Part shown: one piece after another, positions 33,127 through 40,721 of the stretch
How the letters are laid out: each line of letters begins with the position of its first letter
Numbering within the stretch: the first letter of the stretch is position 1
Origin: DASVTR01 sp033855775
Lineage (GTDB): Bacteria; Acidobacteriota; Blastocatellia; Pyrinomonadales; Pyrinomonadaceae
Length of the DNA stretch: 64,000 nucleotides
NCBI GenBank assembly: GCA_033855775.1
Contig: JAWVFT010000039.1
Span: forward strand, 1-64,000
Direction of reading: 5' to 3'
Notes under the pieces: generated by a model
What the model was told of the DNA's origin: nothing
Databases searched by the model: none
The model's input: the letters and a program-made list of their open reading frames with translations, nothing else
Program-made: the position numbers and the translations under genes

Positions 33127-33460
33127 CGTGATTTACTCCTGAACCAGATTTAAAGCGAAGAGCAGGAACGCTCCCGGCAACGCAGACGCCCTTCAAAATG
33201 ATGAGCCTTGCGCGAAAGGGCAGCACACTACAAAGCAGCCACGCCAGATGATTGCGGTCTAAAGCAGGCGCATCCTAGCAGCAATCCCGCGCCCGCGCAA
33301 GTTATTCATAACTGGCCGCCGCGAAGAGTTTCAAAGCCGAACGGCGACGGATGAAAGCCCTCCGCCGCGACGGATGAAAGTCCTCTGCCGCGATGGATAA
33401 CAGCCAGCCTGTGCCTCTTCGCAGCAAGCGATTTTGAAGGCCCCGCGCGCCGCGACCGCT
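33127..33460. other. Gap with 23-bp direct repeats
   Basis: Between about 33343 and 33411 a unit GCGACGGATGAAAG plus nine bases is repeated two to three times at 23-bp spacing. The rest is the upstream region of the small-peptide genes; no convincing promoter or gene was found. Confidence 0.5.
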
Positions 33461-34318
33461 TCACGCCTGCTCGTTCAGACACTCTTCGAGAAGCTGTTGG
33501 AACAGAGCGTCGCCGCCGCTGCCGAAGCGATAGCGAATGATGCCCCGCCGGTCAATCAAGACGATGGCGGGCAAGCCCGTCGCGCCGTACACGGCTTGCA
33601 GCCGCTCGTCTTCCGCGATGCCGACGGGAAACGGCAACTCGCGCTCACTGACAAAGCGGCGGATTAGTTCCAACTCCTCGGCGCGCGAATTGTCGCCGCC
33701 GCCGTAGGCCAGATAGTGGCGCGTCAGGGCTAGAATGTTGAGGCCGCGCGCGGCGTGCGCTTCGTGCAACTCCTTCAGCTTCGGAAACATTTCATGGCAG
33801 GGCTTGCACCACGTGGCCCAGAATTCCAGCAGCACGACCTGCCCGCGCAACTCCGCGAGGCTCGTCCGCTCGCCGCCAATCCACTGCGCGATGTCAATCT
33901 CCGGCGCTCTTTGTCCGACGAGATTTAACTGTATAACGAGGTCACGAATCTGCACGCGGTCGGCGTTGGCCATGCGCTTTTCCGCAGCCGAGCCGGTCGC
34001 CTGTATCAAGCCGTAAATGTTCTCTGCGTAGACAGACTCTTCGGCCAGCATCTCTCGCGCCCGCTCGATTTTGCCCGCCGCCAGATACGACCCCGTGAGC
34101 ATCGTCGCCAGCCGAACGCGCGTCTGAAACTTAATCTCGTATGGCGTTTGCCGCGCTTCGGCCAACGCCCGCTCCAACTCGTTCATCGCCCCACCGACAT
34201 CGCCCGCCACGCGCAACTCAAGCGCGCTCTCAAGGCTCGCCGCGAGCCGCTCCTGCGGCGTCCATTCTGCTGCTTCGTCCATCAATTTCAGTGTCGCTTT
34301 CATCTTTATTTTCATCAA
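33461..34318 (-). CDS. TlpA-like thioredoxin-fold protein with helical N-terminus
   Basis: A protein of 285 residues. Residues about 20-130 are helical and TPR-like (QERLAASLESALELRVAGDV, ERARELLAEE-type helices). The C-terminal ~145 residues are a thioredoxin/AhpC-TSA fold with FWATWCKPC (active CxxC) and the cis-Pro in YGATGLPAIVLIDRRG. No signal peptide or membrane anchor is visible, which is unusual for TlpA proteins, so it may act in the cytoplasm on the nearby Cys peptides (inference). It lies 334 bp upstream of the small-peptide genes on the same strand. Confidence 0.82.
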   Translation of the reverse strand: MMKIKMKATLKLMDEAAEWTPQERLAASLESALELRVAGDVGGAMNELERALAEARQTPYEIKFQTRVRLATMLTGSYLAAGKIERAREMLAEESVYAENIYGLIQATGSAAEKRMANADRVQIRDLVIQLNLVGQRAPEIDIAQWIGGERTSLAELRGQVVLLEFWATWCKPCHEMFPKLKELHEAHAARGLNILALTRHYLAYGGGDNSRAEELELIRRFVSERELPFPVGIAEDERLQAVYGATGLPAIVLIDRRGIIRYRFGSGGDALFQQLLEECLNEQA

Positions 34319-34321
34319 ACG

Positions 34322-34406
34322 CAGAAAGTCAGGAGCCGGATTTCAGAATAACTAACGCGAACCGTTCTTATTCTGACTCTCTTTGCTTCCGGCTCCTGAC
34401 TCTGCT
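34322..34406. repeat. Hairpin of 7-nt repeats (GGCTCCTGACT family)
   Basis: GTCAGGAGCCGG (34328-34339) pairs perfectly with 34389-34400; words GCTTCCG, GCTCCTG and ACTCTGC are spaced by 7 nt. It lies between the STAS and TlpA-like genes. The same words occur inside murB. Confidence 0.8.
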
Positions 34407-34423
34407 ACTTCACAACTGCTGCT

Positions 34424-34768
34424 TTATCCGAGCGCCGCTTCGTCCGTGTCGAAGACTTCGAACGACTTGAGCACGTTGGTGATTTTCATAATCCCGTAAA
34501 TCTGCGAAGGGACATTGGAGAGCCGCAGTGCTGCGTCGTGTCGCGCCGCCGTCACGAGGCAAGCGACCAACTCTCCGATTCCGGCGCTGTCAATGCGCCG
34601 GCACTGGCTCAGGTTAATCACCAACAACCGACGCCCCGCTTCGATGTTTTTGCGCACCATCTCAAGCAGGCGTTCCTTGTCGCTGCCGACCGTCAATTCG
34701 CCGATGATGTCTATGACCGCCGCCTCTTTGACGACGCGCTCGCCGAGTTCGAGTTTATTGATGGTCAT
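34424..34768 (-). CDS. STAS-domain anti-anti-sigma factor-like protein
   Basis: The ATG at 34768 follows GGAGG by 7 nt and gives 114 residues starting MTINKLELGERVVKEAAVID. The STAS fold is clear: VIDIIGELTVGSDKERLLEM, LLVINLSQCRRIDSAGIGEL with the phosphorylatable Ser in DSAG, and LRLSNVPSQIYGIMKITNVL. Such proteins bind anti-sigma kinases when dephosphorylated by RsbU/SpoIIE phosphatases, for example the one at 16-17 kb in this window (link inferred). Confidence 0.9.
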   Translation of the reverse strand: MTINKLELGERVVKEAAVIDIIGELTVGSDKERLLEMVRKNIEAGRRLLVINLSQCRRIDSAGIGELVACLVTAARHDAALRLSNVPSQIYGIMKITNVLKSFEVFDTDEAALG

Positions 34769-35090
34769 GCTGCATCCTCCACGGAAAGTTTCCAGAGAAC
34801 TTTGGAATGCCGTCTCTACATAAAGCAGGAAGGAGAATATACTCGAATCCCTGCGGAGCGTCACGCGTTCTCTGCTTCTACGCGCGCCACGCCTTGTTTG
34901 TTCAAAAGAGCCGCGCTTTTATCTTTCGGCTGTCATCGCTTGACGATAGTTTCGGCGCGTCCGTAGAATGATTTGCAGTTCCCTATTCGGAGATAACTTA
35001 CGTGCGCCGCTTGCGCCGCTAACGGCAGCGGCGGCGTGTGAGAACGGCAAGCGCGCCCTTGATAACGCGCTCGAAGGAGTTGAGACGAAG
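34769..35090. other. Intergenic region with divergent promoters
   Basis: Holds the promoter at 34940-34969 for the plus-strand gene and the leader of the minus-strand STAS gene. No gene is supported here; the plus-strand frame from 34968 starts only a few bases from the predicted transcription start. Confidence 0.6.
34940..34969 (+). promoter_or_regulatory. Promoter of the RHH-like gene
   Basis: TTGACG (34940-34945), 18 nt, TAGAAT (34964-34969). The predicted transcript starts near 34976, so the ATG at 35091 is the plausible start. Confidence 0.6.
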
Positions 35091-35531
35091 ATGACCAGTC
35101 CATACGACCCCGAACACGACCCGCACAAAGATGAACCCATTGACGACCTGATGCTGACGGAAGACCATTCCGAGCAGCACAACGAAAGGACGCGGACGGC
35201 GACGAGCGTGCGCGAGATGGCTTCGCGGATTCCCGAATCGCTGTCCGCCATCGGGCGCGACATCAGCCGCACCATCGAGCGCGCCATTTCAGCAAAGGAC
35301 GATTACGTGGTAGCAGTCAAAGTTTCACATGCGGCGCAGGAGAAGCTCGAACAACTGGTGCAGGCCGGAGTCTTCCGCAGTCGCGCCGAAGCCGCGGCCT
35401 TTCTGATTGACGAAGGCATCAAGACGCAATCCGCGCTCTTTGACCGCGTGCAGCAGAAGCTTTCCGAAATCGAGCGACTGCGCGCCGAACTGCGCGGCAT
35501 GATTGGAGCCGAAGGAAAGCCCGAAGACTGA
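35091..35531 (+). CDS. Ribbon-helix-helix-like protein
   Basis: The ATG at 35091 follows AAGGAG at a distance of 12 nt and gives 146 residues. Residues 1-70 are acidic and probably disordered (SPYDPEHDPHKDEPIDDLML). From about residue 74 comes VVAVKVSHAAQEKLEQLVQA and FRSRAEAAAFLIDEGIK, a pattern typical of ribbon-helix-helix DNA-binding proteins, followed by a coiled coil (VQQKLSEIERLRAELRGM). It is likely a small DNA-binding protein; the target is unknown. Confidence 0.65.
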   Translation: MTSPYDPEHDPHKDEPIDDLMLTEDHSEQHNERTRTATSVREMASRIPESLSAIGRDISRTIERAISAKDDYVVAVKVSHAAQEKLEQLVQAGVFRSRAEAAAFLIDEGIKTQSALFDRVQQKLSEIERLRAELRGMIGAEGKPED

Positions 35532-35583
35532 AGGGCAGTAACCCGTAGTCTGGGTTCCGGCATCCAAAGTCAACGGGGCCGTT

Positions 35584-35620
35584 GAGCTTTCATGAAAGCT
35601 CCGGTCGCTGAAACTTTTTT
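35584..35620 (+). terminator. Terminator-like palindrome
   Basis: An 18-bp perfect palindrome, GAGCTTTCATGAAAGCTC (35584-35601), is followed within 15 nt by CTTTTTTATT. It follows the RHH-like gene. Confidence 0.45.
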
Positions 35621-35758
35621 ATTCCCCCGCGTTTTTATCAAGCTTGCTGTCGTCGCTTGTTGCCGGCGAAGCGTGGTCGCATCTCGCGCCGCGCGGGTCT
35701 GGCGGCGACGCGCTTCTCCGACGTGTCTCAGACTGTCAAAGTATCGAGGAAGAGGTTA

Positions 35759-37375
35759 ATGAAACGCTTATCCATCAACGCAGCTTGCGCCGCCTTCGCC
35801 GTCTTCGCGCTCGCGCTCTCCGTCGCGGCGCAGAAGAACGAGACGAAGAAGGCGGGCGGCAATCAAACTCAATCGAGGTCAAACGTGTCACAGACATTTC
35901 AACTTCCGCGCACGCCCGTCGAGCAGTTTACGCTCAAGAACGGCTTGCGCGTCATTCTCAGCGAAGACCGCGCCGTGCCGGTCGTCTCCGTCGCCGTCTA
36001 TTACGACACAGGCTCGCGCAACGAGCGACAGGGGCGCACGGGCTTTGCCCATCTCTTCGAGCACATGATGTTCCAGGGCTCGGAGAACGTGCCGAAGGCC
36101 GCGCACTTCCAGTACATCTCGAACGCGGGCGGCACGATGAACGGCACCACATCCAGCGAGCGCACCAACTACTTCGAGACGCTGCCCGCTAACCAACTGC
36201 CGCTCGCCTTGTGGCTCGAATCAGACCGCATGCGCTCGCTCAAGGTGACGCAGGAGAATCTTGACAATCAACGCAAGGCCGTGCAGGAAGAGAAGCGACA
36301 GCGCATTGATAATCAACCGTACGTCCCTGCGTTCCTGCGCATCGACGAGTTGATTTTCAAGAACCCTGCCAACGCGCATTCGACCATCGGTTCGATGGAA
36401 GATTTGGACGCGGCGACGGTCGAGGACGTGCGCGAGTTCTTCCGCATCTACTACGCCCCGAACAACGCCGTGCTCACCATCGTCGGCGATTTCGACGCGA
36501 AGGAAGCGCGCTCGCTGGTCGAAAAATATTTCGGCACGATTCCGCGCCAGTCCGCTCCGCCCGCCGTGGATGTCTCGGAGCCGCCCGATGTCGCGCAACG
36601 GCAGGAGACTTTTCCAGACCGCTTCGCTCCGTTTCCGGCCTTCATGCTCGCTTGGAAGATTCCGGCCCGCCGGACGCCGGACTACTACGCCATCTCGCTG
36701 GCGACCGCGCTTCTGGCCGAAGGCGAAAGCTCGCGCCTCTATCAAAAGTTGGTCAAGGGCGAAGAGTCCGTCATACAGATTCAGAGCAGCGTTGACGAGC
36801 GACGCGGCCCGAGCGCGGCCTTCGTCTTCGCCATTCCGAAGCCCGGCAAAGATGTCGCGCAGATTCGCCAGGCCATCATGGCCGAAATCAAGAAGCTTGC
36901 GACCGACGGCCCGACGCCCGAAGAGATGGAGAAGTTGAAGAACAATCTCATCAACGACGCTGTGCGCGCTCGCCAGTCTTCGCTCTTTCGCGCGCAGCGG
37001 CTCGCAGAGTTTGCGCTCTATGACGGCGACCCGAACCTGCTCAACACGGAGATGGAGAGATACATGGGCGTCACCGCCGCGCAGATACGCGACGCGGCGG
37101 CGCGTTTTCTAGACACGGACAATCGCGTCATGATGGAGATTGTGCCGAAGCGCGAAGAGGCGAAACCGGCGGCCAGCGCGCAGCCTTCAGCCGTGCCGTC
37201 GCAGCCGGGAGCGCCCGCGCCGCAAGTCCCGCCGACAACCACCGCGCAGCCGCCGGCGACAGCCGCCCAACCCGCGCCCGCCATCAAGCCGCCGATGGCG
37301 CAGCCCGGACAACCGCAGCAACCAGCCGACGCTCCCAAGCAGACGGAACCCGGCGCGGAAAGCAAACGACCTTAA
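35759..37375 (+). CDS. Secreted M16 zinc metalloprotease (active partner)
   Basis: The ATG at 35759 follows AGGAAGAGG and starts a signal peptide (MKRLSINAACAAFAVFALAL). The 538-residue protein has the inverted zinc motif HxxEH as His98-Leu-Phe-Glu-His102, with FTLKNGLRVILSEDRAVPVV upstream and the distal Glu region DNQRKAVQEEKRQR downstream. A second M16 domain follows. The last ~70 residues are a Pro/Ala/Gln-rich tail. The next gene encodes a partner without the zinc motif, the usual two-subunit arrangement. Probably periplasmic peptidase of small peptides. Confidence 0.93.
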   Translation: MKRLSINAACAAFAVFALALSVAAQKNETKKAGGNQTQSRSNVSQTFQLPRTPVEQFTLKNGLRVILSEDRAVPVVSVAVYYDTGSRNERQGRTGFAHLFEHMMFQGSENVPKAAHFQYISNAGGTMNGTTSSERTNYFETLPANQLPLALWLESDRMRSLKVTQENLDNQRKAVQEEKRQRIDNQPYVPAFLRIDELIFKNPANAHSTIGSMEDLDAATVEDVREFFRIYYAPNNAVLTIVGDFDAKEARSLVEKYFGTIPRQSAPPAVDVSEPPDVAQRQETFPDRFAPFPAFMLAWKIPARRTPDYYAISLATALLAEGESSRLYQKLVKGEESVIQIQSSVDERRGPSAAFVFAIPKPGKDVAQIRQAIMAEIKKLATDGPTPEEMEKLKNNLINDAVRARQSSLFRAQRLAEFALYDGDPNLLNTEMERYMGVTAAQIRDAAARFLDTDNRVMMEIVPKREEAKPAASAQPSAVPSQPGAPAPQVPPTTTAQPPATAAQPAPAIKPPMAQPGQPQQPADAPKQTEPGAESKRP

Positions 37376-37393
37376 GGACGAGCAAGGAGAAAG

Positions 37394-39220
37394 ATGGCCA
37401 CCATGTTGTTGAGAATTTCCAGACTACTGAGCGTCGCGCTTCTCGTCGGCGGCGCGTCCATCCCGACCGTCACAGCACAAACCATGAATCAAACAGAAGA
37501 CTTTCGCCGGCAGGCGCCAGCGCCGCTTGCGTCCAAGCCGCTCAATATTCCGAAGCCTTACGAGACGACCCTCGCCAACGGGCTGCAAGTCGTCATCGTC
37601 GAGGACACGCGCCTGCCGCTCGTCAGCTACCGGCTGGCCTTTCGCGCCGGCTCGGCTAACGACCCCAACGAGTTGCCCGGCCTGACGGGTGTCATGGCCG
37701 ACCTGCTCAACGAAGGAACCGAGACGCGCACGAGCAAGCAGATTGCGGACGAAGTAGCGCGCCTCGGCGCGACCTTGAGCGCGGGGGTCAACTCCGACTA
37801 CACGACCGTCGCCGCCTCCGCTCTCTCGATGTACGGCGACCAGATTTTGGACTTGCTGGCGGACATCACGCTGCATCCGTCGTACCCGCAAAACGAGTTG
37901 GACTTGAGCCGCCAGAATCGCAAGCAAGGCTTGCTTGCCCAACGCTCGCAGCCCGCATTTCTCGCCAGCGAACGGCTCTCGCGCATCCTCTTCGGCCAGC
38001 ATCCTTACGCCACCGTCTCGTCTACGCCCGAATCGCTCGACGCGATAACGCGCGACAAGCTCCTGAGCTTTCAGCGCGCGATGTTCATTCCAAACAACGC
38101 CGTGCTCGTCGTCGTCGGCAACGTCAAACGCGACGCCGTGATGCAGCGCGTCAACGAACTCTTCGGCAAGTGGGCCAAAGGGCAGACGCAGACTGACAAC
38201 TTCCCCGCGCCGCCCGCGCGCAATGCTCGCGCCATTTACGTCGTTGACCGTCCCGGCTCCGCTCAGTCAAACATCGTCATCGCCAACACGTCCATCAATC
38301 GCACCAGCCCGGACTATTTCCCGATGCTCGTCATGCATACCGTGCTCGGAGCCAACGCTTCGTCGCGCCTCTTCATGAACCTGCGCGAGAAGCGCGGCCT
38401 GACCTACGGAGCTTATTCGATTCTGGACACGCGACGCGCCGCCGGAACTTTCCGCTCGTCGGCTGAAGTCCGCACAGCCGTCACAGGCGAATCGGTCAAG
38501 GAGTTTTTGTCAGAGCTTGAGCGCATTCGCACGGAGCCCGTCTCGGAGAAAGAGTTGATGGATGCCAAGTCGTACCTGACCGGCGTCTTCCCGATTCGCA
38601 TCGAGACGCAGGAAGGCTTGGTCGACCAGTTTGTCCAGATTAAGATGTACGGCCTGCCCGCAGACTATCTGCAAACCTACCGCGAGCGCGTCAACGCCAT
38701 CACCGCCGCAGACATCGAGCGCGTCGCGAAGCAGAACATCACGCCCGACCGCGTGGCCATCGTCATAGTCGGCGACGCCGCCGCCATCTCCGACCAGATT
38801 AAGCCCTTCGCGCAGACGGTCGAACTCTACGACACCAACGGCAAGCGCAAAGAGATGACGGCGACCAATGGCACAGGCACGCCGAAGACCACGAACGGCG
38901 GAGGAAGCTCTTCAGGTTTCTTAGGCTCGTGGAAATTGGAGATTACGTCTCCGAACGGGCAAGCCCTGCCCGCCACGCTGACCATGAAGCAGGACGGCCA
39001 GACCTTGAACGGCTCTGTGATGACGCAGCTTGGCGAAGCCACCTTGAGCGACATCAATCTCAACGGCAACAGCTTTGACGCCACGCTCAAGTTGAACGCT
39101 CATGGACAAACCATGGAGGGCAAGGTTTCCGGCAGCGTGGACACGGACAAGATGAAAGGCGAGATTAACCTGCAAAACCTCCCGCCGCTGCCCTTCATAG
39201 GCACACGCGAAAGCAAGTAG
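37394..39220 (+). CDS. M16-like protease partner without zinc motif, with C-terminal beta domain
   Basis: A protein of 608 residues with AAGGAG before the ATG, 18 bp after the previous gene. The signal peptide is at about 1-28. It has the M16 fold (YETTLANGLQVVIVEDTRLP, RAGSANDPNELPGLTGVMAD), but the zinc-binding HxxEH is replaced by MADLLNE, so it is the non-catalytic subunit. Later M16 motifs (LREKRGLTYGAYS) are conserved. Residues about 505-605, after a Gly/Ser linker, form an extra beta-rich domain (GSWKLEITSPNGQALPATLT, GNSFDATLKLN) not usual for M16 partners. A strong terminator follows. Confidence 0.92.
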   Translation: MATMLLRISRLLSVALLVGGASIPTVTAQTMNQTEDFRRQAPAPLASKPLNIPKPYETTLANGLQVVIVEDTRLPLVSYRLAFRAGSANDPNELPGLTGVMADLLNEGTETRTSKQIADEVARLGATLSAGVNSDYTTVAASALSMYGDQILDLLADITLHPSYPQNELDLSRQNRKQGLLAQRSQPAFLASERLSRILFGQHPYATVSSTPESLDAITRDKLLSFQRAMFIPNNAVLVVVGNVKRDAVMQRVNELFGKWAKGQTQTDNFPAPPARNARAIYVVDRPGSAQSNIVIANTSINRTSPDYFPMLVMHTVLGANASSRLFMNLREKRGLTYGAYSILDTRRAAGTFRSSAEVRTAVTGESVKEFLSELERIRTEPVSEKELMDAKSYLTGVFPIRIETQEGLVDQFVQIKMYGLPADYLQTYRERVNAITAADIERVAKQNITPDRVAIVIVGDAAAISDQIKPFAQTVELYDTNGKRKEMTATNGTGTPKTTNGGGSSSGFLGSWKLEITSPNGQALPATLTMKQDGQTLNGSVMTQLGEATLSDINLNGNSFDATLKLNAHGQTMEGKVSGSVDTDKMKGEINLQNLPPLPFIGTRESK

Positions 39221-39241
39221 GGAGCGAAAAGCGAGAAGAAT

Positions 39242-39280
39242 GAAAGAAGGGCTGCTCAAACTTTGAGCAGCCCTTCTTTC
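39242..39280 (+). terminator. Rho-independent terminator of the M16 operon
   Basis: GAAAGAAGGGCTGCTCAAA (39242-39260) pairs perfectly with 39262-39280, ending in CTTCTTTC. Confidence 0.85.
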
Positions 39281-39297
39281 GTTGCTTAATTCCCGGC

Positions 39298-39336
39298 AAA
39301 AAAAACCCGCCCGGCATGCGCTTACATGCCGGGCGG
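39298..39336 (-). terminator. Rho-independent terminator of the YCF48-like gene
   Basis: CCGCCCGGCATG (39307-39318) pairs with 39325-39336; on the minus strand the stem is followed by a run of eight T (39305-39298). Confidence 0.8.
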
Positions 39337-39482
39337 AAATTACAGGAGGAATCGAATGTTACCCGAACTTTTCCCCACTGACTGTCCGGGTTAACTTTGC
39401 CAATTCTTCTGATGCTCGCCTCGCGGGCAACGGTTGCTTGCCCCTTTCGAGCTTTAGTCCGAAGCGCGTTTGAGCGCGCCTT

Positions 39483-40481
39483 TCATCTTTCGTAGCGCAG
39501 AACGATTCCGTCGCCGCCGACGGCCCAACCGTTCTCTTTGTCCAGAAACAGCGCGTAGAGGTTCTGCTTCGACCCGCTCTCCTGTCGCACCCAGGTCGCG
39601 CCGCCATCCTCCGAGCGCAGGATGACGCCGCCGCGCCCGACTATCCAGCCGTTGTTTTCATCAACGAATTGCACGCTCAGCAGCGTGTTGCGCACCAGCG
39701 GGTCAACCGTGAACCAAGTCTCGCCGCCGTCCGTAGTGCGCAGGATTGTGCCTTGCTTGCCGACGACCCAACCCACGCGGTCGTTGCGAAAATCAACGTG
39801 ATAGAGCGTCGCCTTCTGGTTTGAGCGTTGCGGCGTCCATGTGTCGCCACCGTCCGTTGTGTTCAGGATAGTTCCGCCGTCGCCGACAATCCAGCCGCGC
39901 TTGTCGCTGATGAAATCAACGTGAATCAACTCTTCTTTGGTCGGCAGGCGTTGGCGTTGCCAGGAGACGCCGCCGTCGTTGGTGTAGAGCACGAGGCTGT
40001 CAACGACCGTATCGTTGTGGCTGATGGAGCCGACAACCCAACCTTTCTTCTTGCCGGAGAAGCGAACGCTGTAGAGTTCCGGCATCGCGCCGCCAAAGTC
40101 TGAGGCGGCATAGCGGCGAATCTCGCGCCAGTTGCGCCCGCCGTCGCCTGTGCTGAAGATGCTGTTGCCCGCGACGATGTAGCCGTCATCCTTGTTGCGA
40201 AAGTAGACATCGTTAATGGCGTCCTTCGTCTCGATTGTTTGCGGCGTCCAACTGCGCCCGCCGTCGCTCGTGTAGCTGACGAAGCCATCGTCTCCGGCAA
40301 TCCAACCGCGCTTCGTGTCCGAGAAATAGACGGCGTTCAAATCCTTTCCCGGCTGGCCGCGCCGCTCGCCCGTCCAGCCAACGCCTTGCGCCAAAGCCGT
40401 CTGCGTCGAGGCCAATAGCAGCAACAGCGCGACCGCCGCCAGCCCGCGCCACGCGCCGCGCCCTTCCGCTCTCATCTTCAT
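39483..40481 (-). CDS. Secreted YCF48/BNR-like beta-propeller protein
   Basis: The ATG at 40481 follows GGAG by 9 nt and gives 332 residues with a signal peptide (AAVALLLLLASTQTALAQ). At least six repeats of the YCF48 type follow, such as GWIVGDGGTILNTTDGGDTW and GWIVGRGGVILRSEDGGATW, each with Asp-Gly-Gly-x-(T/S)-W. The repeats would close a beta propeller. In cyanobacteria YCF48 helps assemble photosystem II; secreted relatives in heterotrophs have no known function, so no role is assigned. Confidence 0.87.
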   Translation of the reverse strand: MKMRAEGRGAWRGLAAVALLLLLASTQTALAQGVGWTGERRGQPGKDLNAVYFSDTKRGWIAGDDGFVSYTSDGGRSWTPQTIETKDAINDVYFRNKDDGYIVAGNSIFSTGDGGRNWREIRRYAASDFGGAMPELYSVRFSGKKKGWVVGSISHNDTVVDSLVLYTNDGGVSWQRQRLPTKEELIHVDFISDKRGWIVGDGGTILNTTDGGDTWTPQRSNQKATLYHVDFRNDRVGWVVGKQGTILRTTDGGETWFTVDPLVRNTLLSVQFVDENNGWIVGRGGVILRSEDGGATWVRQESGSKQNLYALFLDKENGWAVGGDGIVLRYER

Positions 40482-40633
40482 CTCGCTTAACTCCAAAACT
40501 ATCGAGCCGCTCAAACAAGCGACGACCATTCGATTGACCGTCGCTTGCGGCTCAGGGCGTTCCGTAAAGCTGTTGGGATTTTAAATTCAACAGTCGCTCT
40601 TGTACACGAACTCGCGCCCATAACACAAGACTT

Positions 40634-40672
40634 GAAGCCCGCGCCTGCCGTTCGGGGCAAGGCGCGGGCTTC
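40634..40672. terminator. Hairpin between the YCF48-like and VIT/VWA genes
   Basis: GAAGCCCGCGCC (40634-40645) pairs perfectly with 40661-40672. No T-run follows, so it may be a factor-dependent or processing hairpin. Confidence 0.45.
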
Positions 40673-40721
40673 GAGTTTGAGGCCGCTTGAGCGTTCGCTT
40701 TGAGCGGCGCCGTTTAAAGCG

